Positions 25,154 to 33,005 are shown, counted from the stretch's first letter. The stretch is DNA of 64,000 nt from Flavobacterium sp. MK4S-17 (GCF_009848495.1 NZ_WWEP01000027.1:30056-94055); one strand, 5' to 3'. Notes: generated from the sequence alone by a model not told the origin. Numbers and translations: made by a program.

Positions 25154-25167
25154 ATGATATTTGTCAT
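25154..25167 (-). promoter_or_regulatory. Fnr-type operator upstream of ccoS, overlapping ccoI stop
   Basis: Read on the minus strand it is ATGACAAATATCAT, 22 nt upstream of TAATTTTG. It overlaps the stop codon of ccoI (25164-25166), so the ccoS-NOQPGH genes can be transcribed apart from ccoI. Confidence 0.7.
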
Positions 25168-27542
25168 GGTTGCCGCTTTTTTGCAAAATAATTGCTGGCT
25201 ATGGTTACAAAACTTACTATAGTTATGGTGCTTAAAGGCATTATTATAGCAGCGGTGAGGGGTGAAAGCCTGCCCGTAACCGCAAATGACAGCCCAACTG
25301 CGTTATACAGCAGTGATAAAGCGAAGCTCATTTTTATTGTAAACACCGCATTTTTTGCATAGCGCAGGAAAAAGCCTATTTTCCTGAATTGCGAAGCATC
25401 CAGTATGCCATCGCAGGCCGGGGAAAACACATTTACATTTTCTGATATGGCTATGCCTACATTACTTTGGGCAAGCGCCCCCGCATCATTAAGCCCATCG
25501 CCTATCATCATTACATTTTTACCCTGCTTTTGCAGGTTTTCTATAAAAGCAAGTTTTTGTTCCGGCTTCTGGTTAAATATAAATTCTGTTTGCTTAGGTA
25601 AAAGTTCTTTTAGTGCTTCCAGTTCACCTTCATTATCACCCGAAAGTATTTTTAACGTATAGTTTTTTCCTAACCCTGCAAAAAGCTGCTCCAGCCCTTC
25701 GCGGTAGCTGTTATCAAAAACAAACCTGCCTAAATAATGGTTATTTACCGCTATATGCACATTGGTCTGCAATGACTGCTGTCCCTCATATCCCGTAAAT
25801 AATGCTGAGCCGATCTTAATAAAATAATGCCCTGCCCTACCCTGGATGCCCTTGCCTGTTACTTCCTCAAAGTCATATACTTCCTGTAAATCAACAGCAG
25901 GTAAAAAATCATACAGCCTTCTGCTTAACGGGTGGTTACTCCCCCTTAAAAGGCTTTTAACTGCCTTTAGCTCCTCATCATTAAGCTCATTTCCTTTATA
26001 AGCAATTGCTGATTTTTTACTGGTGGTAATAGTACCCGTTTTATCAAAAACAAGCGTATCAACTTTAGCCATCTGCTCAATAACGGTAGCATTTTTAAGG
26101 TACAGTTTACGCTTGCCCATTATACGCAATACATTGCCCAGTGTAAAAGGGGCGCTTAATGCCAGCGCACAGGGGCATGCCACAATAAGTACAGCCGTAA
26201 AAACATTAAATGCGGTAGTAACATCTATAAATACCCAATAAATAAAAGATATTATAGATATGGCAAGCAGTACCGGGGTAAAATAGCGGCTTATGGTATC
26301 AGTCATGGTTTTATAATCCCGCTTATCCTTTTTGGTAAAAACATCGTTACTCCATAACTGGGTTAAGTAGCTTTGGGAAACTGAGTTTAGCACCTCCATT
26401 TCCATAACCTGCCCCAGCTGCTTCCCTCCTGCATAAATTTTATCGCCCGATTTTTTGATTATCGGTATTGCTTCACCTGTTACAAAACTGTAGTCTATAG
26501 CCGTTTCATTACTCATTAAAATACCGTCAACAGGTATTAGTTCCTGGTTTCGGATGAGCAGCCTGTCGCCGGCAACAATATCATATACTGGTACTGAAAC
26601 TTCCTGCCTGCCGGGCATAATTTTGGTAACCGCTATGGGAAAATAGGATTTAAAATCCCTTTCAAACGAAAGGAAGTTATAGGTCTTTTGCTGAAACAAC
26701 CTGCCCAGCAGCATAAAAAAGACAAGCCCGGTGAGGCTGTCGAAAAAGCCCTGCCCAAAGCCAAAAATAATGTCAACAGTACTCCTTATAAACATTACCA
26801 CAAGACCAAGCGCAATCGGTATATCTATATTTAAAAGCCCAGACCGTATACTTTTCCATGCGGACACATAATATCCGCTTGCGGCATAAAAAAATGAGGG
26901 CAATGAAAGGGCAAAAATAAGCCAGCGGAAAAAATCCCTGTATTTTTCAAGCCAAAACTCATCTACTTCAAAATACTCAGGGAACGAAAGCAGCATTACA
27001 TTACCAAAGCAAAAAAATGCCACACCCAGCTTGTATATCAGCTGCCTGTCAACCTTTTTCTTTTTCTCCTCATAATTTTCAAGGCTTATATAAGGCTCAT
27101 AGCCTATGCTGTTTAAAAGGTGTACAATAGCTTTTAATGAAATTTCACCGGGATTAAATACAACACGTACCTTTTTTTCAGGAAAATTTACCTGTGAACT
27201 GTTAATACCTGGCTGAAGCCTGTTAAGGTTTTCCAGAATCCATATACATGAGCTGCAATGTATGTGCGGAATATAAAGGGATACAATATGTGTACTTTCC
27301 TCATTAAACTCCAGTAGTTTAGCTACAATGGCCTCATTATCCAGAAAATCATATTTACCTTTTACATCCTGCGGGGTTGCGCCGGGTGCATTTTCAAAGT
27401 CGTAATAACAGGAAAGCCCGTTTGTGCTGAAAATTTCATAAACCGTTTTACAGCCTGTGCAGCAAAACGCTTTTTCATCAAAAACTATTTCTTCCCTTTT
27501 ATTAATTGCCAACCCGCAATGAAAACAATTTTGCGTGTCCAT
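25164..27542 (-). CDS. ccoI: Copper-translocating P-type ATPase for cbb3 oxidase (CcoI/FixI)
   Basis: A 792-residue P1B-type ATPase. Residues 1-45 form a Cys-rich metal-binding module (CFHCG and FCCTGCK). A second metal site HCSSC (C96, C99) lies in an HMA-like domain. Eight membrane helices follow, with the ion-path motif C456-P457-C458 (ACPCALAL), the phosphorylation site D500-K-T-G-T-I-T, SSN-type GSNHPLSR and the hinge GDGLNDAGAL. The Cys-rich N-terminal extension is the CcoI/FixI trait. It exports copper for oxidase assembly. Its start faces the fnr-like gene, with the shared operator between them. Confidence 0.96.
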   Translation of the reverse strand: MDTQNCFHCGLAINKREEIVFDEKAFCCTGCKTVYEIFSTNGLSCYYDFENAPGATPQDVKGKYDFLDNEAIVAKLLEFNEESTHIVSLYIPHIHCSSCIWILENLNRLQPGINSSQVNFPEKKVRVVFNPGEISLKAIVHLLNSIGYEPYISLENYEEKKKKVDRQLIYKLGVAFFCFGNVMLLSFPEYFEVDEFWLEKYRDFFRWLIFALSLPSFFYAASGYYVSAWKSIRSGLLNIDIPIALGLVVMFIRSTVDIIFGFGQGFFDSLTGLVFFMLLGRLFQQKTYNFLSFERDFKSYFPIAVTKIMPGRQEVSVPVYDIVAGDRLLIRNQELIPVDGILMSNETAIDYSFVTGEAIPIIKKSGDKIYAGGKQLGQVMEMEVLNSVSQSYLTQLWSNDVFTKKDKRDYKTMTDTISRYFTPVLLAISIISFIYWVFIDVTTAFNVFTAVLIVACPCALALSAPFTLGNVLRIMGKRKLYLKNATVIEQMAKVDTLVFDKTGTITTSKKSAIAYKGNELNDEELKAVKSLLRGSNHPLSRRLYDFLPAVDLQEVYDFEEVTGKGIQGRAGHYFIKIGSALFTGYEGQQSLQTNVHIAVNNHYLGRFVFDNSYREGLEQLFAGLGKNYTLKILSGDNEGELEALKELLPKQTEFIFNQKPEQKLAFIENLQKQGKNVMMIGDGLNDAGALAQSNVGIAISENVNVFSPACDGILDASQFRKIGFFLRYAKNAVFTIKMSFALSLLYNAVGLSFAVTGRLSPLTAAIIMPLSTITIVSFVTIASNYFAKKRQP

Positions 27543-27564
27543 AAAATCTGCTCTTTACCTGGTG

Positions 27565-27572
27565 CAAATTTC
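27565..27572 (-). promoter_or_regulatory. -7-like box of ccoI promoter
   Basis: On the minus strand GAAATTTG lies exactly 22 nt from the operator at 27595-27608. It differs from TAnnTTTG in its first base only, and lies 22 bp before the ccoI start. Confidence 0.45.
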
Positions 27573-27594
27573 ATGCGTATGGTAAAAATAAAAT

Positions 27595-27608
27595 ATGATA
27601 TTTGTCAT
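27595..27608. promoter_or_regulatory. Fnr-type operator shared by ccoI and the fnr-like gene
   Basis: ATGATATTTGTCAT on the plus strand, ATGACAAATATCAT on the minus strand. It sits between the divergent ccoI and Crp/Fnr genes. Toward ccoI the 22-nt spacing of the other sites is kept. Toward the regulator the box TAACTTTG (27626-27633) is only 17 nt away, so binding may act differently there (for example repression or weaker activation). Confidence 0.7.
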
Positions 27609-27625
27609 ACAACTAAAATACTTTA

Positions 27626-27633
27626 TAACTTTG
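27626..27633 (+). promoter_or_regulatory. -7 box of the fnr-like gene
   Basis: TAACTTTG matches TAnnTTTG and lies 23 bp before the start codon at 27657. Confidence 0.55.
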
Positions 27634-27656
27634 CCATTAGTTTTAACAGCCAAGCT

Positions 27657-28334
27657 ATGAGCAAGTGTGAACAATGTATTGTAAGGGAATTCAGTTCGTT
27701 AAAAGCATTGAATAAAGGTGAATTGCTTAAACTGGCGGAATGTAAATCATCCTACACCATAAAAAAAGGGGAACCCATTTTTACCGAAGGTGAAAATGTA
27801 AACGGTATATTTTGTATTAAGGACGGTATATGCAAAATGACCAAATTAAGCCCTAACGGCAACGAGCAGATTGTAAAACTTATTACCAAAGGGGAACTGC
27901 TGGGGCAACGCTCTATGATAAGCGAAGAGCCCGTAAACTTAAGTGCTGTTGCACTGGAAGATATGCAGGTGTGCTTTATACCAAAAACAGAAGTGATGCG
28001 CTTTTTTAATGAGAACAACCAGTTTTCCATGAATGTAATGCGCACCATTTGCGGCGACCTGAAAGATGCAGATGACCACCTGGTTACCATGGCCCAAAAA
28101 TCAGTAAAACAGCGTTTGGCCGAGACATTGCTTTACCTGCACGACACGTTTGGCATTAACGAAGAAGATAAAAGCCTGAAGGTAAAGCTATCGCGTGAAG
28201 AATTGGCAGGAATGATTGGTACCGCAACCGAAAGCTGTATAAGGCTGCTTTCCGATTTTAATAAAAACGGGCTTATTGAACTTTCGGGCAAGAAAATTAT
28301 CCTTACCGATATAAACAAATTAAGGAAGGTATAA
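27657..28334 (+). CDS. Crp/Fnr family transcriptional regulator, probable oxygen sensor
   Basis: A 225-residue protein with a cyclic-nucleotide-fold sensor (residues about 20-120), a dimer helix and a C-terminal winged helix. The N-terminus has C4-x2-C7 (MSKCEQC). More cysteines occur at about 29, 53, 59 and 106, enough for an Fnr-type iron-sulfur cluster, which I infer. The recognition helix region SREELAGMIGTATESCIRLLSDF keeps the Glu and Arg used by FNR and CRP to read the TGA core. FNR's Ser before that Arg is Ile here. The start is ATG 27657. It is divergent from ccoI and probably controls hemN and the cco genes. Confidence 0.9.
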   Translation: MSKCEQCIVREFSSLKALNKGELLKLAECKSSYTIKKGEPIFTEGENVNGIFCIKDGICKMTKLSPNGNEQIVKLITKGELLGQRSMISEEPVNLSAVALEDMQVCFIPKTEVMRFFNENNQFSMNVMRTICGDLKDADDHLVTMAQKSVKQRLAETLLYLHDTFGINEEDKSLKVKLSREELAGMIGTATESCIRLLSDFNKNGLIELSGKKIILTDINKLRKV

Positions 28335-28359
28335 ACCCTCCCTAATTTGCTTTTATATA

Positions 28360-28893
28360 TTATTTACTCTTTTTTATTTCAAACACATTGGCAATTATCT
28401 GTAATTGCTTGGTATCCATTTTAGATGTTTTTTTAAGCTTGCCTACAAATTCCTTTACCTCCCCTTTAGATGCGGGACAGCCTAAATTTTGGCCTTTGCT
28501 GTTAAAGGAGTCAGCCATCAGGTTTCCTTTGTGGTCAAGCACAACCCAAAAAGGTATTCCCTGCTTTTCAGCCTTATACTTTTTCAATAGTTCATCAACA
28601 CCGGGATTTTCCAAATGTTTGTTCTTCTCCGACTCCATAACCGTTAAATGTGTGATTACATAATTGTCATCAAAGAATTTTTTGCAGGCTTCATTTTCCA
28701 TATTTGCCTCCATTTTTTTGCACCAGCTGCACCATGAGGCATGAAATATTACAAACACATTCTTTTTCTCCTTTTCAGCCTTTTTTTGAGCTTCCTTAAG
28801 TACTGTGGCTGCTTCCGGCTGTACTGATTGGGCATGAGCCGTGGCTATTGTACCAAGCAGCATGAATAAAACAAAAAGATTTTTTATTTTCAT
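28360..28893 (-). CDS. Secreted thioredoxin-fold protein (CSWC active site)
   Basis: A 177-residue protein with a signal peptide (cleavage after about residue 21, AHAQ). A thioredoxin-like domain begins FVIFHASWCSWCKKMEANM; the C-x2-C pair is CSWC. A DNYVITHLTVMES segment and GIPFWVVLDHKGNLMADS (cis-Pro loop) follow. It would act in the periplasm on protein thiols. It resembles the DsbD-C/DUF255-type thioredoxins of Bacteroidota. It converges with the regulator gene and is divergent from the response regulator. Confidence 0.88.
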   Translation of the reverse strand: MKIKNLFVLFMLLGTIATAHAQSVQPEAATVLKEAQKKAEKEKKNVFVIFHASWCSWCKKMEANMENEACKKFFDDNYVITHLTVMESEKNKHLENPGVDELLKKYKAEKQGIPFWVVLDHKGNLMADSFNSKGQNLGCPASKGEVKEFVGKLKKTSKMDTKQLQIIANVFEIKKSK

Positions 28894-29064
28894 AAGTATA
28901 AAGTATTAAGAAATATTAAAGCAGCAATTTACTAAATTTGCACCAATGGAATTATAAAATAATTATTACAAAAGGATTACAAATTTTGATACTATTGTGC
29001 AATATTTTGTAAACTGCAACTGCCTTTTTTTTTATATATATGCATTTTGTAATTTAAATGATTT

Positions 29065-29496
29065 ATGAAGAGATACAAGGATATACTTATTATTGAGGAT
29101 GACGAGGATGACAGGGAGATACTGGAGGAGATTTTCAGGGACTTGGGGTACAGGAATAAATTGATATTTTTTTCTGACAGTACCGAAGCCCTTGACTATT
29201 TAAGGCAGCCCGAAATTGAACCCTTTATTATAATTTCTGATATTAATATGCCTAAGCTGGGCGGTTTTGAACTAAGGAATATAATACTGGAAGAGGAAAT
29301 ACTGAGGGATAAGGACATTCCTTATATATTCATCTCAAATGCAAGTGATGAACATTCTATCAAAACAGCCAACAAGCTTTCTGCACAGGGATACATCCAC
29401 AAAGGGGACGATTACAACAAATACAAAGAAAAAATACGCAACCTTATTGATTACTGGGTAGAGAATATTAATTCTTTTACTTCTAAAAGAGCATAA
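29065..29496 (+). CDS. Single-domain response regulator
   Basis: A 143-residue receiver domain with no output domain. It has the acidic pair in IIEDDEDDREI, the phospho-acceptor in FIIISDINMPKLGG (Asp), the conserved Thr/Ser position in YIFISNASDE and the Lys in SAQGYIHKGDDY. Bacteroidota hold many such stand-alone receivers of the Rcp1-like type, which usually pair with hybrid or bacteriophytochrome-like kinases. No kinase is nearby. A strong terminator follows directly. Confidence 0.93.
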   Translation: MKRYKDILIIEDDEDDREILEEIFRDLGYRNKLIFFSDSTEALDYLRQPEIEPFIIISDINMPKLGGFELRNIILEEEILRDKDIPYIFISNASDEHSIKTANKLSAQGYIHKGDDYNKYKEKIRNLIDYWVENINSFTSKRA

Positions 29497-29527
29497 AAAA
29501 AGGCTGCCGGATGGCAGCCTTTTTTTA
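29494..29527. terminator. Bidirectional terminator after response regulator
   Basis: AGGCTGCC and GGCAGCCT pair around GGAT, with an A-run before and a T-run after. It also ends the minus-strand rhodanese gene, whose stop is at 29541. Confidence 0.9.
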
Positions 29528-29540
29528 TTATTAAAATTCC

Positions 29541-29858
29541 TTATTCGTTTGGGTTTACTACAGGGCCGCTCCATTGCGATATGCCCCCCATCAGGTTGTA
29601 GGCATTTTTAAAACCAAGCTGGTTTAAAACAGAACACGCCTGCCCGCTGCGGGCTCCTGCAGCACAGTACACATAATAGTTTTTATCTGTATCAAGCTGC
29701 TCAACTTCATATATAAAGCCCTGCCCTTTATAAATATCAATATTTATAGCACCGGGAATAATACCCCGGTTCCATTCGTCCATAGTGCGCACGTCCAGTA
29801 TTACAGCATTTTCATCTGCCTGGGCTTTGTCCCACCATTCCTTTTCCTGTAAATTCAT
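29541..29858 (-). CDS. Rhodanese-like domain protein, cytosolic
   Basis: A 105-residue single rhodanese domain without a signal peptide: VILDVRTMDEWNRGIIPGAINIDI, then the catalytic loop YVYCAAGARSGQACSVL. It would bind or transfer sulfane sulfur in the cytosol, unlike the lipoprotein rhodanese at 17039. It is 18 bp downstream of the peroxiredoxin-like gene on the same strand, so they form a small operon with the TlpA-like gene. Confidence 0.92.
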   Translation of the reverse strand: MNLQEKEWWDKAQADENAVILDVRTMDEWNRGIIPGAINIDIYKGQGFIYEVEQLDTDKNYYVYCAAGARSGQACSVLNQLGFKNAYNLMGGISQWSGPVVNPNE

Positions 29859-29876
29859 TTATTGTATTTTACTTGT

Positions 29877-30488
29877 TTATGCTTTTATTGAACAGCCAAT
29901 AGCCTTAGTTTCCTTTACCATAACCTCCTGCCCTTTCAGCAATGCATTAACGGCATTTTCAACATACTTCTGCTTTACGGCTGCAGCATCTTCATAATTG
30001 TCATCAATTGCACCAATATATTTAACCTGGTTGCCGCTTTTTGTTTTTTGCAATAAGTATACATGCGGCGTTTTGGTTGCGCCATACTGCGGGTATATTT
30101 TTTGTCCCTCGTCTAATAAATACGGAAATGTAAAACCTTTTTCCCTTGCCCTTAACTGCATTTTATCAAAGCTGTCATCCTTTTGCTTTTCGGGGTTATT
30201 AGGGTTTATTGCCACTACCGGGTACCCCATCTTTTTGTACTTCTTATCAAGAGCAATAATCCTGTCTTCATAAGCCTGTGCATACGGGCAATGGTTACAG
30301 GTAAAAATCACTATATAGCCTTTGGCATTTTTCATATCTTTTAAGGATACTTTTTTACCATCAATATTCTTTAAGCTGAAATCTGTTGCCATATCCCCTA
30401 CTTTATATCCTGCAACAGGTTTTGTAACTGTAAAGGCAGCCAAAGCGCCTACGGCTATAAATAATGCTAAAAATTTAATTGCTTTCAT
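29877..30488 (-). CDS. Thioredoxin-like/AhpC-TSA redoxin with FTCNHCPY motif, secreted
   Basis: A 203-residue protein with an N-terminal signal segment (FLALFIAVGALAAFTV) and a redoxin domain. The start FSLKNIDGKKVSLKDMKNAKGYIVIFTCNHCPYAQAYEDRI carries the redox pair CNHC in place of the usual TxxC or CxxC. This C-N-H-C-P-Y group occurs widely in Bacteroidota as a peroxiredoxin-like family. Substrates are unknown. It lies 24 bp after the TlpA-like gene stop, in the same orientation. Confidence 0.88.
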   Translation of the reverse strand: MKAIKFLALFIAVGALAAFTVTKPVAGYKVGDMATDFSLKNIDGKKVSLKDMKNAKGYIVIFTCNHCPYAQAYEDRIIALDKKYKKMGYPVVAINPNNPEKQKDDSFDKMQLRAREKGFTFPYLLDEGQKIYPQYGATKTPHVYLLQKTKSGNQVKYIGAIDDNYEDAAAVKQKYVENAVNALLKGQEVMVKETKAIGCSIKA

Positions 30489-30512
30489 TTTATTATTTTA
30501 ATTAATTATTCT

Positions 30513-31106
30513 TCATTTTAAAAGGCTCACCTCTTTTTCAAGTTCGGAATAGGTAAACGAGCGTTCAAAAAATTTACGGTTGTTCCTGTTATAGATAACT
30601 GTTGCAGGTATTGCCCCGCTCCAGGTAGAATCTACTTTGGGTATCCAGGAATTAGCATCGGGATCCCGAAGTAAAACCACATCGCTTTTTAACTGCTTTT
30701 CCCATATAAAAGGCAATAATTTACTTTCCACCATTTTTGGCATATCAAGGCTTACAAGCAATACCTTAATTTTATTATCCCTGTATTTTTTATTCAGCTT
30801 TTCAAAATGGGGCAGTTCCTCAACACAAGGCACACACCATGTAGCCCAAAAATTAACAACGTAGGTAGTATCATTATCCCGGTTCAGGAAATACTCAAGC
30901 CCTGAAAAGTCATATGCCTTTACCGATACACTATCATTACTGTAAACCTGCAAGGGTTTAGGCGCAGGTTTATCTTCGGTATTTACTTCCTGTTCTGTTG
31001 TTTCATTTTTATTTATAACATCTTCCTTCTGGTTATCTTCCTTCTTCCCGTTACAGGAAAATAACATTAACGCTGTAAATAAAAGTATCAAATTCTTCTT
31101 TATCAT
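30513..31106 (-). CDS. TlpA-family thiol:disulfide oxidoreductase, lipoprotein
   Basis: About 197 residues. The N-terminus MIKKNLILLFTALMLFSC ends in a lipobox-like Cys, and an acidic Glu/Lys/Thr linker follows. The thioredoxin fold has VVNFWATWCVPCVEELPHFEKLN, with active site CVPC, and GAIPATVIYNRN with the cis-proline. Members keep periplasmic cysteines reduced, often for cytochrome c assembly. An upstream in-frame ATG at 31115 is possible. Its promoter region faces the marR gene and lies beside the MarR operators, so it may be part of that regulon. Confidence 0.9.
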   Translation of the reverse strand: MIKKNLILLFTALMLFSCNGKKEDNQKEDVINKNETTEQEVNTEDKPAPKPLQVYSNDSVSVKAYDFSGLEYFLNRDNDTTYVVNFWATWCVPCVEELPHFEKLNKKYRDNKIKVLLVSLDMPKMVESKLLPFIWEKQLKSDVVLLRDPDANSWIPKVDSTWSGAIPATVIYNRNNRKFFERSFTYSELEKEVSLLK

Positions 31107-31183
31107 TCCTGACATTTTTAAGCTCCATAAAATTACTCAAAAAATACCGCATTATTAATATTAACTTTTTTTTAACAACAACA

Positions 31184-31197
31184 TTTGTATATACAAA
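31184..31197. promoter_or_regulatory. MarR operator 1, containing the -33 element
   Basis: TTTGTATATACAAA is a perfect 14-bp palindrome. Its first TTTG sits 22 nt upstream of the -7 box TACATTTG, so it doubles as the -33 element. Operator 2 is exactly 30 bp downstream. Confidence 0.65.
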
Positions 31198-31209
31198 AAT
31201 AAAAGTTAA

Positions 31210-31227
31210 TACATTTGTACATACAAA
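31210..31227 (+). promoter_or_regulatory. MarR operator 2, overlapping the -7 box of marR
   Basis: TTTGTA-CA-TACAAA (31214-31227) is a perfect inverted repeat. The -7 box TACATTTG (31210-31217) runs into it. A third, shorter palindrome TTGTAATTACAA lies at 31230-31241, just before the start codon. Binding here would block the marR promoter. Confidence 0.65.
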
Positions 31228-31243
31228 TTTTGTAATTACAAGT

Positions 31244-31699
31244 ATGAAGATTGAAGAAGCAATAAAATCTACCGCACCTTTGCAGCCTGCCAAGAAAACC
31301 ATACTGAATATTATGTATACACAAAATATACTGTCAGAAAGATTTAATGAGCTTTTAAAGCCTTACGACCTTTCGCCGGAGCAGTTTAATGTATTACGGA
31401 TTTTGAGGGGGCAAAAAGGTGAGCCGGCAAATATGTGTGTTATACAGGAACGCATGATAGCGCGCACCAGCAACACTACCCGCCTGGTGGACAAATTACT
31501 GCTTAAAGGGCTTGTTACCCGTAAAATTTGTGCCGATAACCGCAGAAAAATGGACATAGGCATTACAACGGAAGGGCTTAGCCTTTTAGCACAACTTGAC
31601 CCAAAAGTAGACGAGCATGAAAAAAAATATTCAGGAAACCTGTCACCTGAAGAACTGGAGCAGCTTAACCTCCTGCTTGAAAAATATCGTGGAGAATAA
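31244..31699 (+). CDS. MarR family transcriptional regulator
   Basis: A 151-residue MarR protein. The winged-helix region reads YDLSPEQFNVLRILRGQKGEPANMCVIQERMIARTSNTTRLVDKLLLKGLVTRKICADNRRKMDIGIT; this gives the recognition helix (ARTSNTTRLVDKL) and the wing with DNRRKMDI. Such dimers bind short palindromes and let go on sensing phenolics, quinones or oxidants. Three palindromes just upstream predict autorepression. The nitroreductase and YceI genes follow on the same strand, 21 and 35 bp apart, and are the likely targets. Confidence 0.93.
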   Translation: MKIEEAIKSTAPLQPAKKTILNIMYTQNILSERFNELLKPYDLSPEQFNVLRILRGQKGEPANMCVIQERMIARTSNTTRLVDKLLLKGLVTRKICADNRRKMDIGITTEGLSLLAQLDPKVDEHEKKYSGNLSPEELEQLNLLLEKYRGE

Positions 31700-31720
31700 T
31701 TATTAAATATAAATTAAAAA

Positions 31721-32350
31721 ATGAATACTTTAGAAAGTTTAAAATGGCGCTATGCCGTAAAAAAATATGATGCCGGTAAAAAAATATCTGAAAATGATTT
31801 GGAAACTTTAAAAGAGGCTGTGCAGCTTAGCGTGTCCTCCATGGGATTACAGCCTTATAAAGTACTGGTTATTGAAGATGAGGAAACAAGGAAAAAACTT
31901 GCCCCAGTTGCTTACAACCAAAACGGTATTACGGATGCATCGCATGTTTTTATTTTTGCAAACATTGTAAATGTCGGCGAGAAAGAAATTGAAGAATACC
32001 TTAACAACATAGCCGAAACAAGGGGTGTTTCCAGAAACGATCTTAAGGGTTTTGAAGATATGCTTTATGGCGCTATTAACGGTATGGATGAGCAAGCCAA
32101 ACAAAGCTGGACAGCAAAACAAACCTACATAGCATTATCTACACTTATAAATACGGCTGCCGAAATGCAGATTGATGCCACACCAATGGAAGGATTTGAT
32201 GCCGAAGGTGTAAACCAGGTATTGGGGCTTGATAAACTGGGGCTTAATGCCGCAGTTATGGCAACAGTAGGCTACCGACATAAAGAAGATGATTTCCAGC
32301 ACCTTAAAAAGGTAAGAAAACCAAAAGAGAAACTTTTTATTAATATATAA
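31721..32350 (+). CDS. NAD(P)H-dependent nitroreductase-family oxidoreductase
   Basis: A 209-residue FMN enzyme of the NfsB type. It begins LESLKWRYAVKKYDAGKKIS, the nitroreductase FMN-binding start (R-Y-A-V-K-x-Y). SVSSMGLQPYKVLVIED gives the conserved S-x2-x-Q-P-(F/Y) loop, and the C-terminal ATVGYRHKEDD gives the G-Y segment. It reduces nitroaromatics or quinones by two electrons. It is probably expressed when the upstream MarR protein is released by such compounds. Confidence 0.93.
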   Translation: MNTLESLKWRYAVKKYDAGKKISENDLETLKEAVQLSVSSMGLQPYKVLVIEDEETRKKLAPVAYNQNGITDASHVFIFANIVNVGEKEIEEYLNNIAETRGVSRNDLKGFEDMLYGAINGMDEQAKQSWTAKQTYIALSTLINTAAEMQIDATPMEGFDAEGVNQVLGLDKLGLNAAVMATVGYRHKEDDFQHLKKVRKPKEKLFINI

Positions 32351-32385
32351 TTCAATAACCTAAATCTAAATTTAATTTAAAAACA

Positions 32386-32955
32386 ATGAAAAATTTAAAG
32401 ACAATTGCAGTTGCATTAGTAGTAGCACTTTCAACAATTACAGCTACCGCACAGGACAAAAAAATTAATACTTCATCAAGCAAAATAAGCTGGGTAGGAA
32501 AAAAAGTAACAGGACAGCACAGTGGTACCATAAGCTTTAAAGAAGGTGTGCTTAATTTTAAAAGTGGAAAACTTACGGGCGGCAACTTTACTGTTGACAT
32601 GAATTCAGTAGAAGTTACCGACCTAAAAGCAGGTGAAGGAAAAGAAAAACTGGAAGGGCACTTAAAAGCGGCAGACTTTTTCGGTACTGATAAATATCCT
32701 ACAGCAAAACTGGTATTTAAATCTGTTAAGGCAAAATCTGCCAATGTTTATACTGTAACTGCTGACCTGACTATAAAAAACATTACAAAACCTGTAACTT
32801 TTGACCTGACTGTGAATAAAAACTCAGCTTCTACTGCTTTTGAAGTTGACAGGACAAAATATGGTATTGAGTACAACTCAGGAAGCATTTTTGACGGTTT
32901 AGGCGACAGGGTTATATATGATAATTTTGAGCTTGCAGTAAATCTTGTCTTTTAA
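32386..32955 (+). CDS. YceI family periplasmic lipid-binding protein
   Basis: A 189-residue protein with a signal peptide (cleavage near ATAQ, about residue 22). The YceI beta-barrel begins SSSKISWVGKKVTGQHSGTISFKEG; VDMNSVEVTDL and LEGHLKAADFFGTDKYPTAKLVFKS are core family motifs. YceI proteins bind isoprenoids or other amphiphiles in a lipocalin-like barrel. It follows the nitroreductase in the MarR transcript and is closed by a terminator. Confidence 0.95.
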   Translation: MKNLKTIAVALVVALSTITATAQDKKINTSSSKISWVGKKVTGQHSGTISFKEGVLNFKSGKLTGGNFTVDMNSVEVTDLKAGEGKEKLEGHLKAADFFGTDKYPTAKLVFKSVKAKSANVYTVTADLTIKNITKPVTFDLTVNKNSASTAFEVDRTKYGIEYNSGSIFDGLGDRVIYDNFELAVNLVF

Positions 32956-32973
32956 TTTTTAGCTTTTAAATTG

Positions 32974-33003
32974 AAAAAGCCCCGCTTAATGGCGGGGCTT
33001 TTT
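32974..33003. terminator. Bidirectional terminator between yceI-like gene and cysK
   Basis: AAAAAGCCCCGC and GCGGGGCTTTTT pair around TTAATG. It serves the convergent YceI and cysK genes. Confidence 0.92.
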
Positions 33004-33005
33004 TA

